The notes beneath the pieces are model-generated. The model saw only the letters and a program-made list of their open reading frames with translations. It did not search any database and was not told the DNA's origin. Both the position numbers and the translations under genes were made by a program. Shown piece after piece: positions 17,710 to 26,746 of a stretch of DNA of 54,501 nucleotides (its first letter is position 1; each line of letters opens with the position of its first letter). The stretch is from positions 1-54,501 of the forward strand of contig CANCHK010000009.1 in NCBI GenBank assembly GCA_947377865.1, given 5' to 3'. The DNA is from Opitutia bacterium. GTDB lineage: Bacteria > Verrucomicrobiota > Verrucomicrobiia > Opitutales > UBA953.

Positions 17710-18402
17710 TTATTTGGAAGAAAGTTCGCGGTGGATGGCGTCGACGGCGGCCTGGGCAATCACGGCATAGGCCGGACCCGTCCAGTGGAACATGTCGCCG
17801 CGGGCGAGTTCACGCTTGTCGATGAGGAGGGCGTAGAAGTCGACGATAGGCACGCCCATCTCGGCCATGACCTTCGCGGCCATGCGGTTCTGTTCGACGA
17901 TGTTCGGGTTGATCTCGGCGTTAATCTCGGTCGGCTTGCCTTTGACGGTCACCGGCGTGCTGCTGGCCCAGATCAGCTTCGCCTTGGGCAGCTTGGCTTT
18001 CAGCACTTCGACGTAGCCCTTCATCAGAGGCTCGAAGGTTCCCGGCTTGATGCGGCCTTCCTGCCAGCCGTGGAGTCCCATGTTGAAGACCACGACATCG
18101 TAAGGTCCATTGGTGAGAACGTCGGCGAGCAGCTTGTTGACTTGTTCGGACTGGTTGTAGGGGTTGACCCAGAGGTCCACGTTGGCCTTGCCGGCGAGGA
18201 GTTTAGTCGCCTGGCCTTGGTAGCCGTTGAGGATTGAGTCGCCGATCAGCAGAACGCGCGGAAGCTTGGCGTCCTTGATGACGGCTTTCTCGATGCGCCA
18301 GCCCTTGCCATCGGACGGCACGCGCTTGTCGGTCTCGACCGGTGCAGGTAAGCCGGCGCCAGATGCCGTCAGGGCGAGGAGAAGGCAGAGCAGGGGTCGC
18401 AT
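17710..18402 (-). CDS. Secreted SGNH/GDSL-type hydrolase
   Basis: A 230-residue secreted esterase-like protein. Block I is '[12 protein letters not shown]' (Ser56 nucleophile), the block III position reads '[10 protein letters not shown]', and the catalytic Asp/His pair is in '[11 protein letters not shown]' (about residues 203 and 206). The first 11 residues, [11 protein letters not shown], are the same as in the downstream sulfatase, and the DNA of this leader is conserved too. Members of this family deacetylate polysaccharides or act on carbohydrate esters. It lies between two sulfatase genes with gaps of one and four bases, so it is certainly in their operon. The substrate is unknown. Confidence 0.82.
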   Translation of the reverse strand: MRPLLCLLLALTASGAGLPAPVETDKRVPSDGKGWRIEKAVIKDAKLPRVLLIGDSILNGYQGQATKLLAGKANVDLWVNPYNQSEQVNKLLADVLTNGPYDVVVFNMGLHGWQEGRIKPGTFEPLMKGYVEVLKAKLPKAKLIWASSTPVTVKGKPTEINAEINPNIVEQNRMAAKVMAEMGVPIVDFYALLIDKRELARGDMFHWTGPAYAVIAQAAVDAIHRELSSK

Positions 18403-18406
18403 AAGG

Positions 18407-19903
18407 TTATTTTCCTTCGGCGGCCCAGCGCTTCATCTGGGCGATATTGCGTTCGACCTCTGGGTTGCCCTTGCCGACATAGGGCTTCATGTCGCTGTCA
18501 TACATGGCCCAGGATTCGGGGCCTGGGTCCTTGGTTGCAATCATCTTGGCATCGAGGCGTTGGCGGTGCTCGGCTAACACCGATGTATACGCCGGGTCTT
18601 CCGCGAGATTACGAACCTGCCAGCGGTCGGCGGCGAGTTCGTAGAGCTCCTCGCGAGGTCGGGTGGGGCTGAAGAGCAACTTCTCGGTGAGTTCCGACAG
18701 TTTGCCGGCGGCGTGTAGTTCACGGAGCTGCTGGACGATCTGCTTGCCGTCCTTGTAGGCGCACGGCTGGAGGTGAGGGCGTTCCGGGTGAAAGTTGCGG
18801 ATGTAGATGAACTTATCGGTGCGGAGGCTGCGGATCTTCTCGGTGGTCTCGTCGCAGCGGTCGCGGGCGGAGAAGGCTTCCTCGCGCTTAGCGTAGTTAG
18901 GAGCGAGGATGTCCTTGCCCTGCATCCAGGCCGGTACGCCAAGGCCGGCGGCGGCGAGCGAGAGGGCCGCGAGGTCGATCTGTTCGACCAGGTCGGACCG
19001 AACGATTCCGGCAGGGATGCCAGGGCCGCGGATGACGAGTGGGATGTGTGCGCCTTCTTCGTAGAGGAACTGCTTACCGCGCGCGTGGCTGATGCCGTGG
19101 TCGGTCATGAAGACGATCAGCGTGTTCGCCAGCAGGCCTTCCTTCTCAAGTCTGGCGAGTACGCGTCCGACATGCATGTCCGTCAGGCGGGCTGCGTCGA
19201 GGTAGTCGGCCCAGTCTTGCAGGAGTACTGGGTCGCGCGGGTAGTAGGGCGGTAGCGTGACCTTGTTGGGGTCGGTCCCGGCGCCAAGTTCGCGGACGAT
19301 GCGTTCGCGGAATTGGACTCGGGCTGCATCAGAGCCTTCACGGAGTTTGCCGCCGTGAAGCTGAACTTGCATGAAGAACGGCTGTCCCGCCTTGCGGCCG
19401 GACCAGTCGTGCGAGTTGTAGATACTGGCATCCCATTCGAAGTTGTAGTCAGTCTTACCGAGACGATTGGCTCCGCTCGCTTTGGCTTTCTTTCCTTTGG
19501 CGGCTCCGAAGGGAAGCCCACGGAAGTCGAGATCGGGCAGGCCGCTACCGATGCAGGTAAAGTAACCGCCCTGCTGGAAAAGCTTCGGGGTCGGCGTGAT
19601 TTCGGCGGGGAGGTGGATCTTGAGTTCGCCGCGACCGCTGCGGTGATGTTGGGCTCCGATGGTCGTCTGATACATCCCGGTGATCATGGCCGAACGGCAC
19701 GGCGAGCAGACTGGCGCCGTGACGTAGGCGCGGCTGAAACGGACGCCCTCCTTTGCTAGCCGATCGACATTCGGGGTGGCGATGGTCTGCTCTCCGTAGC
19801 AGCCGAAGTTCGCAGACATGTCGTCGACGACAAACCAGAGCACGTTGGGCCGGTCGGCGGCGAAAACGTTCAGGGGGAGTAGCAAGCAGAGCAGGGCGCG
19901 CAT
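18407..19903 (-). CDS. Secreted sulfatase, heparan N-sulfatase-like, with variant motif CSPCR
   Basis: This 498-residue sulfatase has a signal peptide ([16 protein letters not shown]) and is the closest relative in the window of the one at 9975-11525. They share the stretch [17 protein letters not shown] and lack GKWH. The maturation motif is CSPCR (Cys66 is the predicted formylglycine residue; a second Cys occupies the usual Ser/Thr place), which still satisfies C-x-P-x-R. Metal sites are '[12 protein letters not shown]' and '[14 protein letters not shown]'. The C-terminal '[25 protein letters not shown]' is typical of the family. CTCACCCC precedes the ATG; there is no Shine-Dalgarno. Probable exo-sulfatase acting on sulfated amino or neutral sugars. 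Confidence 0.91.
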   Translation of the reverse strand: MRALLCLLLPLNVFAADRPNVLWFVVDDMSANFGCYGEQTIATPNVDRLAKEGVRFSRAYVTAPVCSPCRSAMITGMYQTTIGAQHHRSGRGELKIHLPAEITPTPKLFQQGGYFTCIGSGLPDLDFRGLPFGAAKGKKAKASGANRLGKTDYNFEWDASIYNSHDWSGRKAGQPFFMQVQLHGGKLREGSDAARVQFRERIVRELGAGTDPNKVTLPPYYPRDPVLLQDWADYLDAARLTDMHVGRVLARLEKEGLLANTLIVFMTDHGISHARGKQFLYEEGAHIPLVIRGPGIPAGIVRSDLVEQIDLAALSLAAAGLGVPAWMQGKDILAPNYAKREEAFSARDRCDETTEKIRSLRTDKFIYIRNFHPERPHLQPCAYKDGKQIVQQLRELHAAGKLSELTEKLLFSPTRPREELYELAADRWQVRNLAEDPAYTSVLAEHRQRLDAKMIATKDPGPESWAMYDSDMKPYVGKGNPEVERNIAQMKRWAAEGK

Positions 19904-19945
19904 GGGGTGAGGGAAGGTTGGAGGTAAATAAGTATCAGAGGCAAA

Positions 19946-19987
19946 ATAATGGGGTCAGACCCCATTAATAGGGTCTGACCCCATTAT
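19946..19987. repeat. REP-like palindrome (GGGGTCAGACC family)
   Basis: Inverted arms of 17 bases (19946-19962 and 19971-19987) flank an eight-base loop. Each arm is itself nearly self-complementary: AATGGGGTC and GACCCCATT pair around one base. The core GGGGTCAG(A)CC matches that of the palindrome at 7210-7323. It begins about 17 bases after the stop of the FG-GAP gene, matching the position of the first copy. It could also act as a transcription barrier. Confidence 0.8.
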
Positions 19988-20004
19988 GGGGAATGTGGGG
20001 TGGC

Positions 20005-21246
20005 TTACTTCTGGGTGAAGATGAACACGCCGTGCTTATTGCCGATCACGATGTCAGGCTTGTTATCCTGGTTTACCTTGCCGGTGAAGAACTGGGTGCC
20101 GACGCCGCTGTCGGCATCAATGAGGTGCTTCGTGTAGCTCGCGCCGCCTTTGCCATCGCGGCTGAGTTCGAACCAGCAGAGGACGGGGTCGGCCATCGGC
20201 TCGTCGTCCTTGGCGGGACCGTGGGCCCAGCGGCGCTTACCAGTGACGATGTCGAGTAGGCCGTCTCCATTGATATCGGCGAGCTGCACGGCGTGAATCT
20301 GGCTGAAGCCTGCGCCAGCGGCGTTCTCTTCCTTGGTCTTCCCGAGGATGACGTGTTCGGTGAAGGAGCCGTCCTTGTTCTGTTCGAACCAAGAGAGCCC
20401 GTAGCCGTGGGCCTTGATGCTGGTGATGACGTCCGGGCGTCCGTCATTGTTTACGTCATAGACGTACATTTGGGCACCGCCTTGGCCGAAGTTAGCGGGG
20501 TGGAACTTCCAGTTGGAATCCTTGGAGGTATCGGCTGGCTGTTCATACCAGCCGTCCTTCTCGAGGATGTCGACGCGGCCGTCGCCGTTGACGTCGCCGG
20601 CGCCGTAGCCGTGGGTGTACTTGAAGATCTTGATGTCATTCTCCGGCGTCTTGGGCGTGATCGGACGGAAGCGGGCTTTCGCGAAGGGGTTCTTCCAGTC
20701 AATCTCGACGTAGCCGAACTGCCCGCCGGACTTGCCGCCCTTGGCCTTGGCCGGTTTCACGAGGTCGCTGGAGTGGCAGAGTAGCTCGGGTTTGCCGTCG
20801 CCGTTGATGTCGACGAGGTCGGGCGACTCACCGTCGGCGACATCGAAGATGTTATGGCGGGTCCAATCGCCGCCTTTGGCCTGAGGGTTTTCGAAGACAT
20901 AGGCAGGATCGCCGGGTAGTCCGTAGACCAGGATGTCAGGCCAGCCGTCGCCGTTGAAGTCATAGGCGAACTGGATGAAGTAGTCGGAGTAGCCAGTGTC
21001 TGCTGTGTAAGGTGTCTTGTTGGGGCCGGTAGGATTATTTCGTTCCGGAGCGTAGGCGACCTTCTGCTTGAAGTCGGGACCGAGCCAGATGAAGCGACCG
21101 GCGGCGACGTCCGGGATGCAGTCATGGTTGAAGTCGGCGACGGCACAGCCTTCGGCAACGAAGTCTTTAGTGATGGTCTGCTTGTCGAAGCTGACTTCCG
21201 CGGCGGCGGCCGACGCGGCGATGAGGAGGGAGGCGAGGAATCGCAT
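20005..21246 (-). CDS. Secreted FG-GAP/VCBS repeat beta-propeller
   Basis: A 413-residue protein with signal peptide (MRFLASLLIAASAAAA). At least seven calcium-binding-like FG-GAP motifs are seen: 'DFNHDCIPDVAAG', 'DFNGDGWPDILVY', 'DINGDGKPELLC', 'DVNGDGRVDILE', 'DVNNDGRPDVIT', 'DINGDGLLDIVTG' and 'NQDNKPDIVIG'. They predict a seven-bladed integrin-alpha-like propeller. Such proteins in Verrucomicrobiota and Planctomycetota are usually of unknown function; binding to glycans or other proteins is the common guess. It lies between the sialidase-like lipoprotein gene upstream (78-base gap) and a REP-like palindrome downstream. Confidence 0.88.
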   Translation of the reverse strand: MRFLASLLIAASAAAAEVSFDKQTITKDFVAEGCAVADFNHDCIPDVAAGRFIWLGPDFKQKVAYAPERNNPTGPNKTPYTADTGYSDYFIQFAYDFNGDGWPDILVYGLPGDPAYVFENPQAKGGDWTRHNIFDVADGESPDLVDINGDGKPELLCHSSDLVKPAKAKGGKSGGQFGYVEIDWKNPFAKARFRPITPKTPENDIKIFKYTHGYGAGDVNGDGRVDILEKDGWYEQPADTSKDSNWKFHPANFGQGGAQMYVYDVNNDGRPDVITSIKAHGYGLSWFEQNKDGSFTEHVILGKTKEENAAGAGFSQIHAVQLADINGDGLLDIVTGKRRWAHGPAKDDEPMADPVLCWFELSRDGKGGASYTKHLIDADSGVGTQFFTGKVNQDNKPDIVIGNKHGVFIFTQK

Positions 21247-21324
21247 AGGGGTACTATTAATACACCCAGCGGGCCCAATGGTTGCGAGGAGTTTTTGGCA
21301 AAAGGTCTATTTGAGGCCTTATGA

Positions 21325-22524
21325 CTATTCCAGCCGACCGAACATGATACGTTCCTTGCGGCTGGGGTCCGTGTCTCCCTGGGTCACGCAGAGCCAGACC
21401 TGCCCGTTGGATTCGACGAACGTGGGGTATTGGAAGGACTTCGTCGTCTCGAAGCGGTATTTGCGCTCCCAGTGCTTCCCGTCGGTGGAGACGTCGATGT
21501 TGAAGACGCTGCGGCTGACCTTCGCGATCGTCGTGCGTTCCTGCCAGCCGAGGTAATAGATGCCGTTAAACTTGTCGAAGGTGGGCTTAGAGGCGGCGCC
21601 GTTCTTCACGAAATCCTTCTCGCCGCCAGTCGTCCAGGTCTTGCCGTCCTTACTCTCGGAGAACCAGTAATTGCGGTCGCCGTTCTCCTTGCGGGAGATT
21701 GCGAGCCATGTGCCGTCGGGGAGGCGGTTGACGGAGGGTTCGGTCAGCGCCGGTTCACCGGGGCCGTTGAAGTGGCCGACGATTGTCAGTGTATCGGCGG
21801 CGGTGTTTATCGTGCAGAGAGCCTCTTGGGCTCCGAGGTAGTTATTGATAGCAATATAGGTCTGACCGTCGAACTCCTTGAAGTTATCGAACAGGTAGAG
21901 GCCGGCATCGACAGGCTTTCGTTTGAAGCCCTGCTTGGCGGCGTCGTCGTGGAGGGGCTTCGGCTGAAGTTCAAACGTGCCATCGCTTGTCTTCAACTTC
22001 ATGCGATGGATCTCTGGCTCGAAGGTCATCGTGCGCAGGTCGAGGTCGCGGTAGTACGTCTGTGATTGTCGTTTGCCTGGCTGTTCGCTGGCGAACCAGC
22101 AGCGCAGGGTCTGCGGGCCGACCTGCTTCACGCGCGGAACGAAGCAGGCGCCGACGGGGAGGGTCTCGTTGGCGAAGGATTGTTCGGAGCGCGCGACGGT
22201 CATGACGTCAAGCAGGCGCTCATTGCGTAGGTCGACGATCGAGAGGGAGGTGTAGATGAAAGGCCAGCCGGCGTTCTCGCTGGCTTGTCGATCGTTGACC
22301 TCTGAGATGACGTAGGCTCGGTCGCCCACGATGGCCAGATGGGAGTCGTGGGCGCCTTTAACCTCGGGTCCGGTCACCTTGATCAACCCGGCCATGACCT
22401 TATCGGCGGCCACTTTCGCGTCCCAGTCGACAGGAAGCAGAGAAGCGGTTGGCTGGGTCTCTTGTTTGGATGTGGAGCAGCCTACAAGCAGGGCGGCGAT
22501 GCAGAGAAGCAGGCGGGTCTTCAT
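21325..22524 (-). CDS. Lipoprotein with sialidase-like (BNR/Asp-box) propeller
   Basis: A lipobox (LLVGC, Cys16) makes this 399-residue protein a predicted lipoprotein, the only one in the window. The body has features of the six-bladed sialidase superfamily: Asp-box-like 'SESKDGKTWTTG' and 'VSTDGKHWERKY', plus 'LTEPSVNRLPDGTWLAISRKENGD' and 'YPTFVESNGQVWLCVTQGD'. The sialidase Arg triad cannot be assigned securely, so a true sialidase, another exo-glycosidase of this fold, or a binding protein are all possible. The start overlaps the stop of the FAD oxidoreductase gene (ATGA). Confidence 0.7.
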   Translation of the reverse strand: MKTRLLLCIAALLVGCSTSKQETQPTASLLPVDWDAKVAADKVMAGLIKVTGPEVKGAHDSHLAIVGDRAYVISEVNDRQASENAGWPFIYTSLSIVDLRNERLLDVMTVARSEQSFANETLPVGACFVPRVKQVGPQTLRCWFASEQPGKRQSQTYYRDLDLRTMTFEPEIHRMKLKTSDGTFELQPKPLHDDAAKQGFKRKPVDAGLYLFDNFKEFDGQTYIAINNYLGAQEALCTINTAADTLTIVGHFNGPGEPALTEPSVNRLPDGTWLAISRKENGDRNYWFSESKDGKTWTTGGEKDFVKNGAASKPTFDKFNGIYYLGWQERTTIAKVSRSVFNIDVSTDGKHWERKYRFETTKSFQYPTFVESNGQVWLCVTQGDTDPSRKERIMFGRLE

Positions 22525-24143
22525 TTGGATTTTTTAGATTGGGACTTCGACTGAGGCAAGGGCGGGAGCGTAGGCAGGTCGAGTACCTGATGCTGGGCAA
22601 GGAGGCGGGCCCGGAGCTGGGTGTAATCGAGCGACTGCACCGTGCCGCCCGTTTTAGCGGCGAGGGCGGCGGCGATGCCAGCGCTCTGACCGATGGTCAT
22701 CCAAGTTGGTTCGACGCGGACGGAGCAATAAGCGACGTGCGTGGCCGAGAGGGCGACCGGCACGAGCAGATTGGAGCACTCGGAAGTCGAGGGGGTGATG
22801 GCGCGGTAGGGGATGTGATAGGCGTAGCCATGCGGACGCCCAGGCATGCGCACGGGCAGGATTGTGCCTTCGTTGAGGACGCCGTCGGGGAGGGCGATGC
22901 GGCGGCAGTCGTGCGAATCAATGGGGAAGGAAGACACCGCGATTGGGTCGTCCTTCTTTGGGTCTTCGAGCACATCCTTCTGCGTTAGCGTGTACCGTCC
23001 GTCCATGCGTCGTCCTTCACGGACGTAGAGTTGAGGAGACCAGTGGTCGGTCTCGGGGAACTCGTCACGGCAGAGGCCGAGGTCAGCCATCGCGGCGCGG
23101 ATCTTGGTGGGCACGGCGTCGTCGGTCGTCAGGAACTTGTAGAACTCGAGCGTATACTGCTTATGGGATTCCGCCATCTTCACGCGGCCGGCGGGGTCGG
23201 AGGCGCACCAGCCGTTGCCTTCGCCGACAAGGCCCATCGAGAACATCTTCCCGATGCCGTTGTTGGCGTCTAACTTTCCGCCAGGCAGAGGGTAGAGGTC
23301 CCAGGGCAGCGGGGCATTGGGGTATTTTTGGAAATAGCGGCGGACCAGTTCAAAGCGGGACGCATCATAGGCCTTTGGTTCTGGGAAGGGGACGCGGATG
23401 GCCGGATCCTTTGTGAGGCAGAGACGGAAGCTGTAGACCATTACCGTCTGCTCGCCGGCATTATCGTCACCTTGGCTGACCGTCGTGATGAATGGTAGCG
23501 GGAGTCCGTTGGCGTCGAAGCCATTGATGGCCATTTTCTGCTTCGGATACTGGCGGCCGGCGTAGGATTCACCGAATTCATCGCGACTCTCTCGGCCGAG
23601 GTGCCAGACGACACCCGACTTCGCCATTAGGTCGCCTTCGTAGGTCGCATCGATGAAGACCTTGGCGGTGTGTGTTCCGATGGCGGTGCGAAGGCTGACG
23701 ATTTTCGCGCCATCTTTCTCAACGCCTTCCAAAGGTTGCTTCGTCAGCACGGTCACGCCGGCTTCCTTGAGCATCGCGTTCGTCACGCGGGCGGCGACGT
23801 GTGGTTCGTAAGTCCAGACGACATTGTTTTTCGTGGCGACGTCGTAGGGCAGCTTCACGCCGTGTTCGGCGTAATCGGCCGCGATGCGCTGGTGCCATTC
23901 TTCGAAGAGGCCGCCCAGCGTGGAGCGGACGGTCTGGTTGGAGTCGCTGAAGCTCAGTCCGCCGGTGTTGACGCCGCCGACGTGGGCGGTGGGCTCGAGG
24001 AGCGCGACCTTGGCGCCTTCACGGGCGGCGGCGATCGCGGCGCAGAAACCTCCCGGGGTGGCGCCGTAGACGATGACGTCGGCTTCTTCGGCCCGGGCGG
24101 GGCGGGTGAGCAGCAGGAGCCCGAAGGCGAGGAGGAGACGCAT
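22521..24143 (-). CDS. Secreted FAD-dependent oxidoreductase (PF12831-type)
   Basis: The start is taken at 24143 (MRLLLAFGLLLLTRPARA), leaving 540 residues and a good signal peptide. The N-terminal Rossmann motif is 'VIVYGATPGGFCAAIAAARE' with Glu50 for the FAD ribose, followed by 'HVGGVNTGGLSFSD', typical of PF12831 FAD oxidoreductases. Further conserved blocks are 'VFIDATYEGDLMAKSGV' and 'LYVREGRRMDGRY'; the C-terminal 'TWMTIGQSAGIAAALAAK' closes the FAD domain. The substrate is unknown, but these enzymes are common in sulfatase-rich loci and may oxidise sugars. The C-terminus is Lys/Ser-rich (SKSQSKKSK). It is coupled to the sialidase-like lipoprotein downstream. Confidence 0.85.
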   Translation of the reverse strand: MRLLLAFGLLLLTRPARAEEADVIVYGATPGGFCAAIAAAREGAKVALLEPTAHVGGVNTGGLSFSDSNQTVRSTLGGLFEEWHQRIAADYAEHGVKLPYDVATKNNVVWTYEPHVAARVTNAMLKEAGVTVLTKQPLEGVEKDGAKIVSLRTAIGTHTAKVFIDATYEGDLMAKSGVVWHLGRESRDEFGESYAGRQYPKQKMAINGFDANGLPLPFITTVSQGDDNAGEQTVMVYSFRLCLTKDPAIRVPFPEPKAYDASRFELVRRYFQKYPNAPLPWDLYPLPGGKLDANNGIGKMFSMGLVGEGNGWCASDPAGRVKMAESHKQYTLEFYKFLTTDDAVPTKIRAAMADLGLCRDEFPETDHWSPQLYVREGRRMDGRYTLTQKDVLEDPKKDDPIAVSSFPIDSHDCRRIALPDGVLNEGTILPVRMPGRPHGYAYHIPYRAITPSTSECSNLLVPVALSATHVAYCSVRVEPTWMTIGQSAGIAAALAAKTGGTVQSLDYTQLRARLLAQHQVLDLPTLPPLPQSKSQSKKSK

Positions 24144-24145
24144 GG

Positions 24146-24179
24146 GCGGGGAAGAGGGCAAGTTAACCCTCGGCCCCGC
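24146..24179 (-). promoter_or_regulatory. Hairpin in the leader of the FAD oxidoreductase gene
   Basis: GCGGGG...GAGGG (24146-24158) pairs with CCCTC...CCCCGC (24167-24179) around an eight-base loop with a 2x2 internal bulge. Its base ends two bases from the ATG at 24143 and starts ten bases after the stop of the sialidase-like gene. There is no T-tract, so it looks more like a translational or processing element than a terminator. Confidence 0.45.
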
Positions 24180-24188
24180 TTTGCCAAC

Positions 24189-25964
24189 TCATTCTGCCAA
24201 AAGGCGGCTTAGCGGGATGATGGCCAGTTCGGCGCTGTTATGATTCCCTTTGCGCCCGCCGCTGTTCGAGTAGCCCACGTAAAGCTTGCCCTCGTGCTCG
24301 ACGGCGCAGGGGTAGGAGAGCGAAGCGTTGTCGACGACGTCTCCCGGGCCGGAGGGAAAGACGGAGGGGCGGATCACGAAGACGCGGCTCAGGATCTTCT
24401 CGCCCGGCTTGCTGACGGCGATCGTCAGCGGGGTGCGTCGCCCTCCGCTGTCGGCGGTGGTCGTGCAGACGAGGTAGCGCTGGCCATTGCTCAGTAGGCC
24501 GGCCGCAGGCTTTGACGTGGCCATCGGCAGGTTGCTTGGTGCCGACGCTTCCCAGGTGCGTCCGTAATCCTTGCTGACGGCGATTAGGGCCTGCGCCTTG
24601 GCGCCGAAGCGGGCGATGTTCAGGATGTCAGGTCCGTCGGCGATGATGGCGGATTCGCCCCACATGGAGAGCCCCTCATGGGCGGGGATCACGATCAGGT
24701 CCCATTTCGTGAAATCATCGCCACGGCTGATAGCGACCGCGGCGGGGTGTCCGTTCCCGACGCGCACGCCGGGCATGATCCAGTTGCCGTCTGCCATCTT
24801 GACCGGATTGTTTAGCGGCCAGAAGCCGCCGAGGATTACGTCGCCCATCTTTTCCCACGTCCCGTCGGTTTCATTAAGCCGATAGGCGCGCGTGTGGACC
24901 TTCGAGGTCGCTGCGTCGGTCAGGTGATGGCCGAAGAAGGCGCCGTGGAATGCCCAGAGTCGTCCGCCGTGCGAAAGAAAGACGCCATGGCTGACCGCAT
25001 GTTCAGCGGAGTCGCCGACGCCGATGGTGAAGATCTCGCCCCAGGTCTTGCCGCCGTCTTTGCTGATACGGCCGCGTGCCTGCTCGCCCGGTGTGTTCTC
25101 CTCGCCTTGGTTGTGTCCGAACGACGCGTAGAGCTGGTCCTTATGCCAGCCCAGGCCGACGCCGTGCAGCCAGATGAAGCCGTCCTTGTTCGGCTCATTG
25201 GCCTTGATGACATGGAATTCGACTCCTTCGAGGACCTTGGCTTCGAGTGCCTTCGGTAGTTTGGCGCCAACATCCCAGAGCGGGGTGGCGGCGAGGATAT
25301 CCTTCGGGATCTGGTGCGTCGTCGCGACCGGGTGATAGGCTTGGGCGATTTCTTCCGCGGAAAGCATGCGCGGGACATAGCTCGCAGTGTCCAGCGCGCC
25401 GCTGAAGGTCTGGACGCGGCGGCTTCCGTCGAGGATGCCTCCGAGCGTGATGGAGGCGCCAGAAGCCGGCATAGGCTTCTTCAGATTGGCGACTCCCTGG
25501 TTCTGCCCATCAAGGAACAGTTTCAGCTGCGTTCCATCGACCGTGAGCGTGGCGAGGTGCCAGGCGCCGGGAGCCAATTTCGTCTTACCGATGACGGTCG
25601 CCCATCCGGCGTGCTGGACGTAAGCCTTAAGTTTCCCATCCGGCTCGACCGTCAGCGTCCATTGACGTTCTCCGAGCGAATAGCGATTCTTGCCGGCGAT
25701 GACCTGTTGTCCTTCGCCGACCGCATAAGGATTAAACCAGACGCTGAAAGTGAAACCGCTTTCCCCGCCATTAAGCGCCGCGGTATTCTTAAGTTCGATG
25801 ACCGAAAGGCCGTCTAGGATGAGAGATCGGCCTTCGGCGCCGCTGGCGATCGAGGCTTTGCCGTAGACCTTGATGCGCGGGTCGACCTCGTCGAGTGGCC
25901 ACTGCTGCGCAAGGCAGGCGAGCGGGAGCAGCAATGACAGCCGAACGAACTGAGCCGGATTCAT
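24189..25964 (-). CDS. Secreted LamG-sialidase-fold protein
   Basis: A 591-residue two-domain protein with signal peptide (residues 1 to about 20). Residues about 40-200 are a concanavalin/LamG module: 'SGFTFSVWFNPY', 'GAWHLATLTVDGTQLKLFLDGQ', 'ITLGGILDGSRRVQTFSGALD'. The rest is a BNR/Asp-box sialidase-like propeller with 'ISKDGGKTWGEIF' and 'SKDYGRTWEAS', and 'RRTPLTIAVSKPGEK' near the end. It resembles LamG-carrying exo-sialidases; the full catalytic set (Arg triad, Tyr/Glu) was not verified. The start codon is ATG, overlapping the stop of the upstream DUF1080-like gene (ATGA). Possible role is recognition and trimming of terminal acidic sugars. Confidence 0.78.
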   Translation of the reverse strand: MNPAQFVRLSLLLPLACLAQQWPLDEVDPRIKVYGKASIASGAEGRSLILDGLSVIELKNTAALNGGESGFTFSVWFNPYAVGEGQQVIAGKNRYSLGERQWTLTVEPDGKLKAYVQHAGWATVIGKTKLAPGAWHLATLTVDGTQLKLFLDGQNQGVANLKKPMPASGASITLGGILDGSRRVQTFSGALDTASYVPRMLSAEEIAQAYHPVATTHQIPKDILAATPLWDVGAKLPKALEAKVLEGVEFHVIKANEPNKDGFIWLHGVGLGWHKDQLYASFGHNQGEENTPGEQARGRISKDGGKTWGEIFTIGVGDSAEHAVSHGVFLSHGGRLWAFHGAFFGHHLTDAATSKVHTRAYRLNETDGTWEKMGDVILGGFWPLNNPVKMADGNWIMPGVRVGNGHPAAVAISRGDDFTKWDLIVIPAHEGLSMWGESAIIADGPDILNIARFGAKAQALIAVSKDYGRTWEASAPSNLPMATSKPAAGLLSNGQRYLVCTTTADSGGRRTPLTIAVSKPGEKILSRVFVIRPSVFPSGPGDVVDNASLSYPCAVEHEGKLYVGYSNSGGRKGNHNSAELAIIPLSRLLAE

Positions 25965-26704
25965 TTCACCTTGTAGATCTTAACGTCGTCGATCCAGACG
26001 GTCGAGTTCGCGAGGAAGCTGAACCAGCGCTTATTTTCGTGAGCGTAGCCGGGGGAGCGGTGGGCGGCGAGCGGCTTACCGTCGAGGGTGAAGCGCATCT
26101 CGTCGCCTTCGGTGACCAGCGTGAGCACATGCCATTCGGTGTCGGCCTTGAAGGGGGTGACCTGCGTCTTGGTCTTCAACATGGCTTCGAATTCAGGGTC
26201 AGGCTTCTTCTTGGCGGCCGCGTCATCCGCGTGCTTCTTTTTTACCGCAAGGTTCATCGAGCCCGTCTTGCGGTCGGTGAGCGTGAGGTCGGTCTGCGAG
26301 ACGATCGCGTAGCAGAGGTGGCCTGCGTGGACATCCTTGAGTTCGCGGTCGACGAAGCCGAGCTGGAGGTTCTCGGCCTTGTTGAGGCCGGGGAACTTGA
26401 AGCGCACGATGACGCCGCCGTCTGTGAAGCCCGCATCGTGATGGATGTGGGCCGCGTGACCGGCTTCCTTGGTCGCGCTGGCGATCTTCATGATGCCCGC
26501 GTCGAGGTCGGCCTGCTTGATCTTCGGGACACGGTCGGCTGTGGCGCTTTCCCAGCCGTTGCCGATATCCTTGAGGCCGGTGCCAGTCTCTTCGCGCTCG
26601 AAGGCGTCGTGGAAGATCAGTGTGCCCTTGGTCTGCAGCCACGACGTGTCATCGGCGGCGGAGAGGGGGAGGGCGAGGAGGCAGGCGAGGAGGGTGAGTC
26701 GCAT
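25961..26704 (-). CDS. Secreted concanavalin-like (DUF1080-like) protein
   Basis: The start at 26704 (MRLTLLACLLALPLSAAD) is preferred because it begins the signal peptide; an upstream ATG at 26749 only adds low-complexity Pro/Thr residues encoded by the C-rich repeat tract. The 247-residue body reads 'GTLIFHDAFEREETGTGLKDIGNGWESATAD', 'GHAAHIHHDAGFTDGGVIVRFKF', 'WHVLTLVTEGDEMRFTLDGKPLAAH' and 'TVWIDDVKIYKVK'. These strand patterns are those of the PF06439-like/lectin sandwich. It follows the terminator and repeat region downstream of the DUF1501 gene and begins a transcript of its own with the two sialidase-like genes. Substrate unknown. Confidence 0.72.
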   Translation of the reverse strand: MRLTLLACLLALPLSAADDTSWLQTKGTLIFHDAFEREETGTGLKDIGNGWESATADRVPKIKQADLDAGIMKIASATKEAGHAAHIHHDAGFTDGGVIVRFKFPGLNKAENLQLGFVDRELKDVHAGHLCYAIVSQTDLTLTDRKTGSMNLAVKKKHADDAAAKKKPDPEFEAMLKTKTQVTPFKADTEWHVLTLVTEGDEMRFTLDGKPLAAHRSPGYAHENKRWFSFLANSTVWIDDVKIYKVK

Positions 26705-26746
26705 GGGGTAGCAGGGGGTAGGGATAGGGGTAGGGGTGGGGGTAGG
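26705..26746. repeat. C/G-rich tract abutting a start codon
   Basis: The plus strand reads as runs of three to five G separated by TA or GATA; the minus-strand transcript is therefore CCCCTA-type. It touches the ATG at 26704. It is an imperfect inverted copy of the tract at 26797-26828, with the terminator hairpin between them. The plus strand could form a G-quadruplex. Confidence 0.6.
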
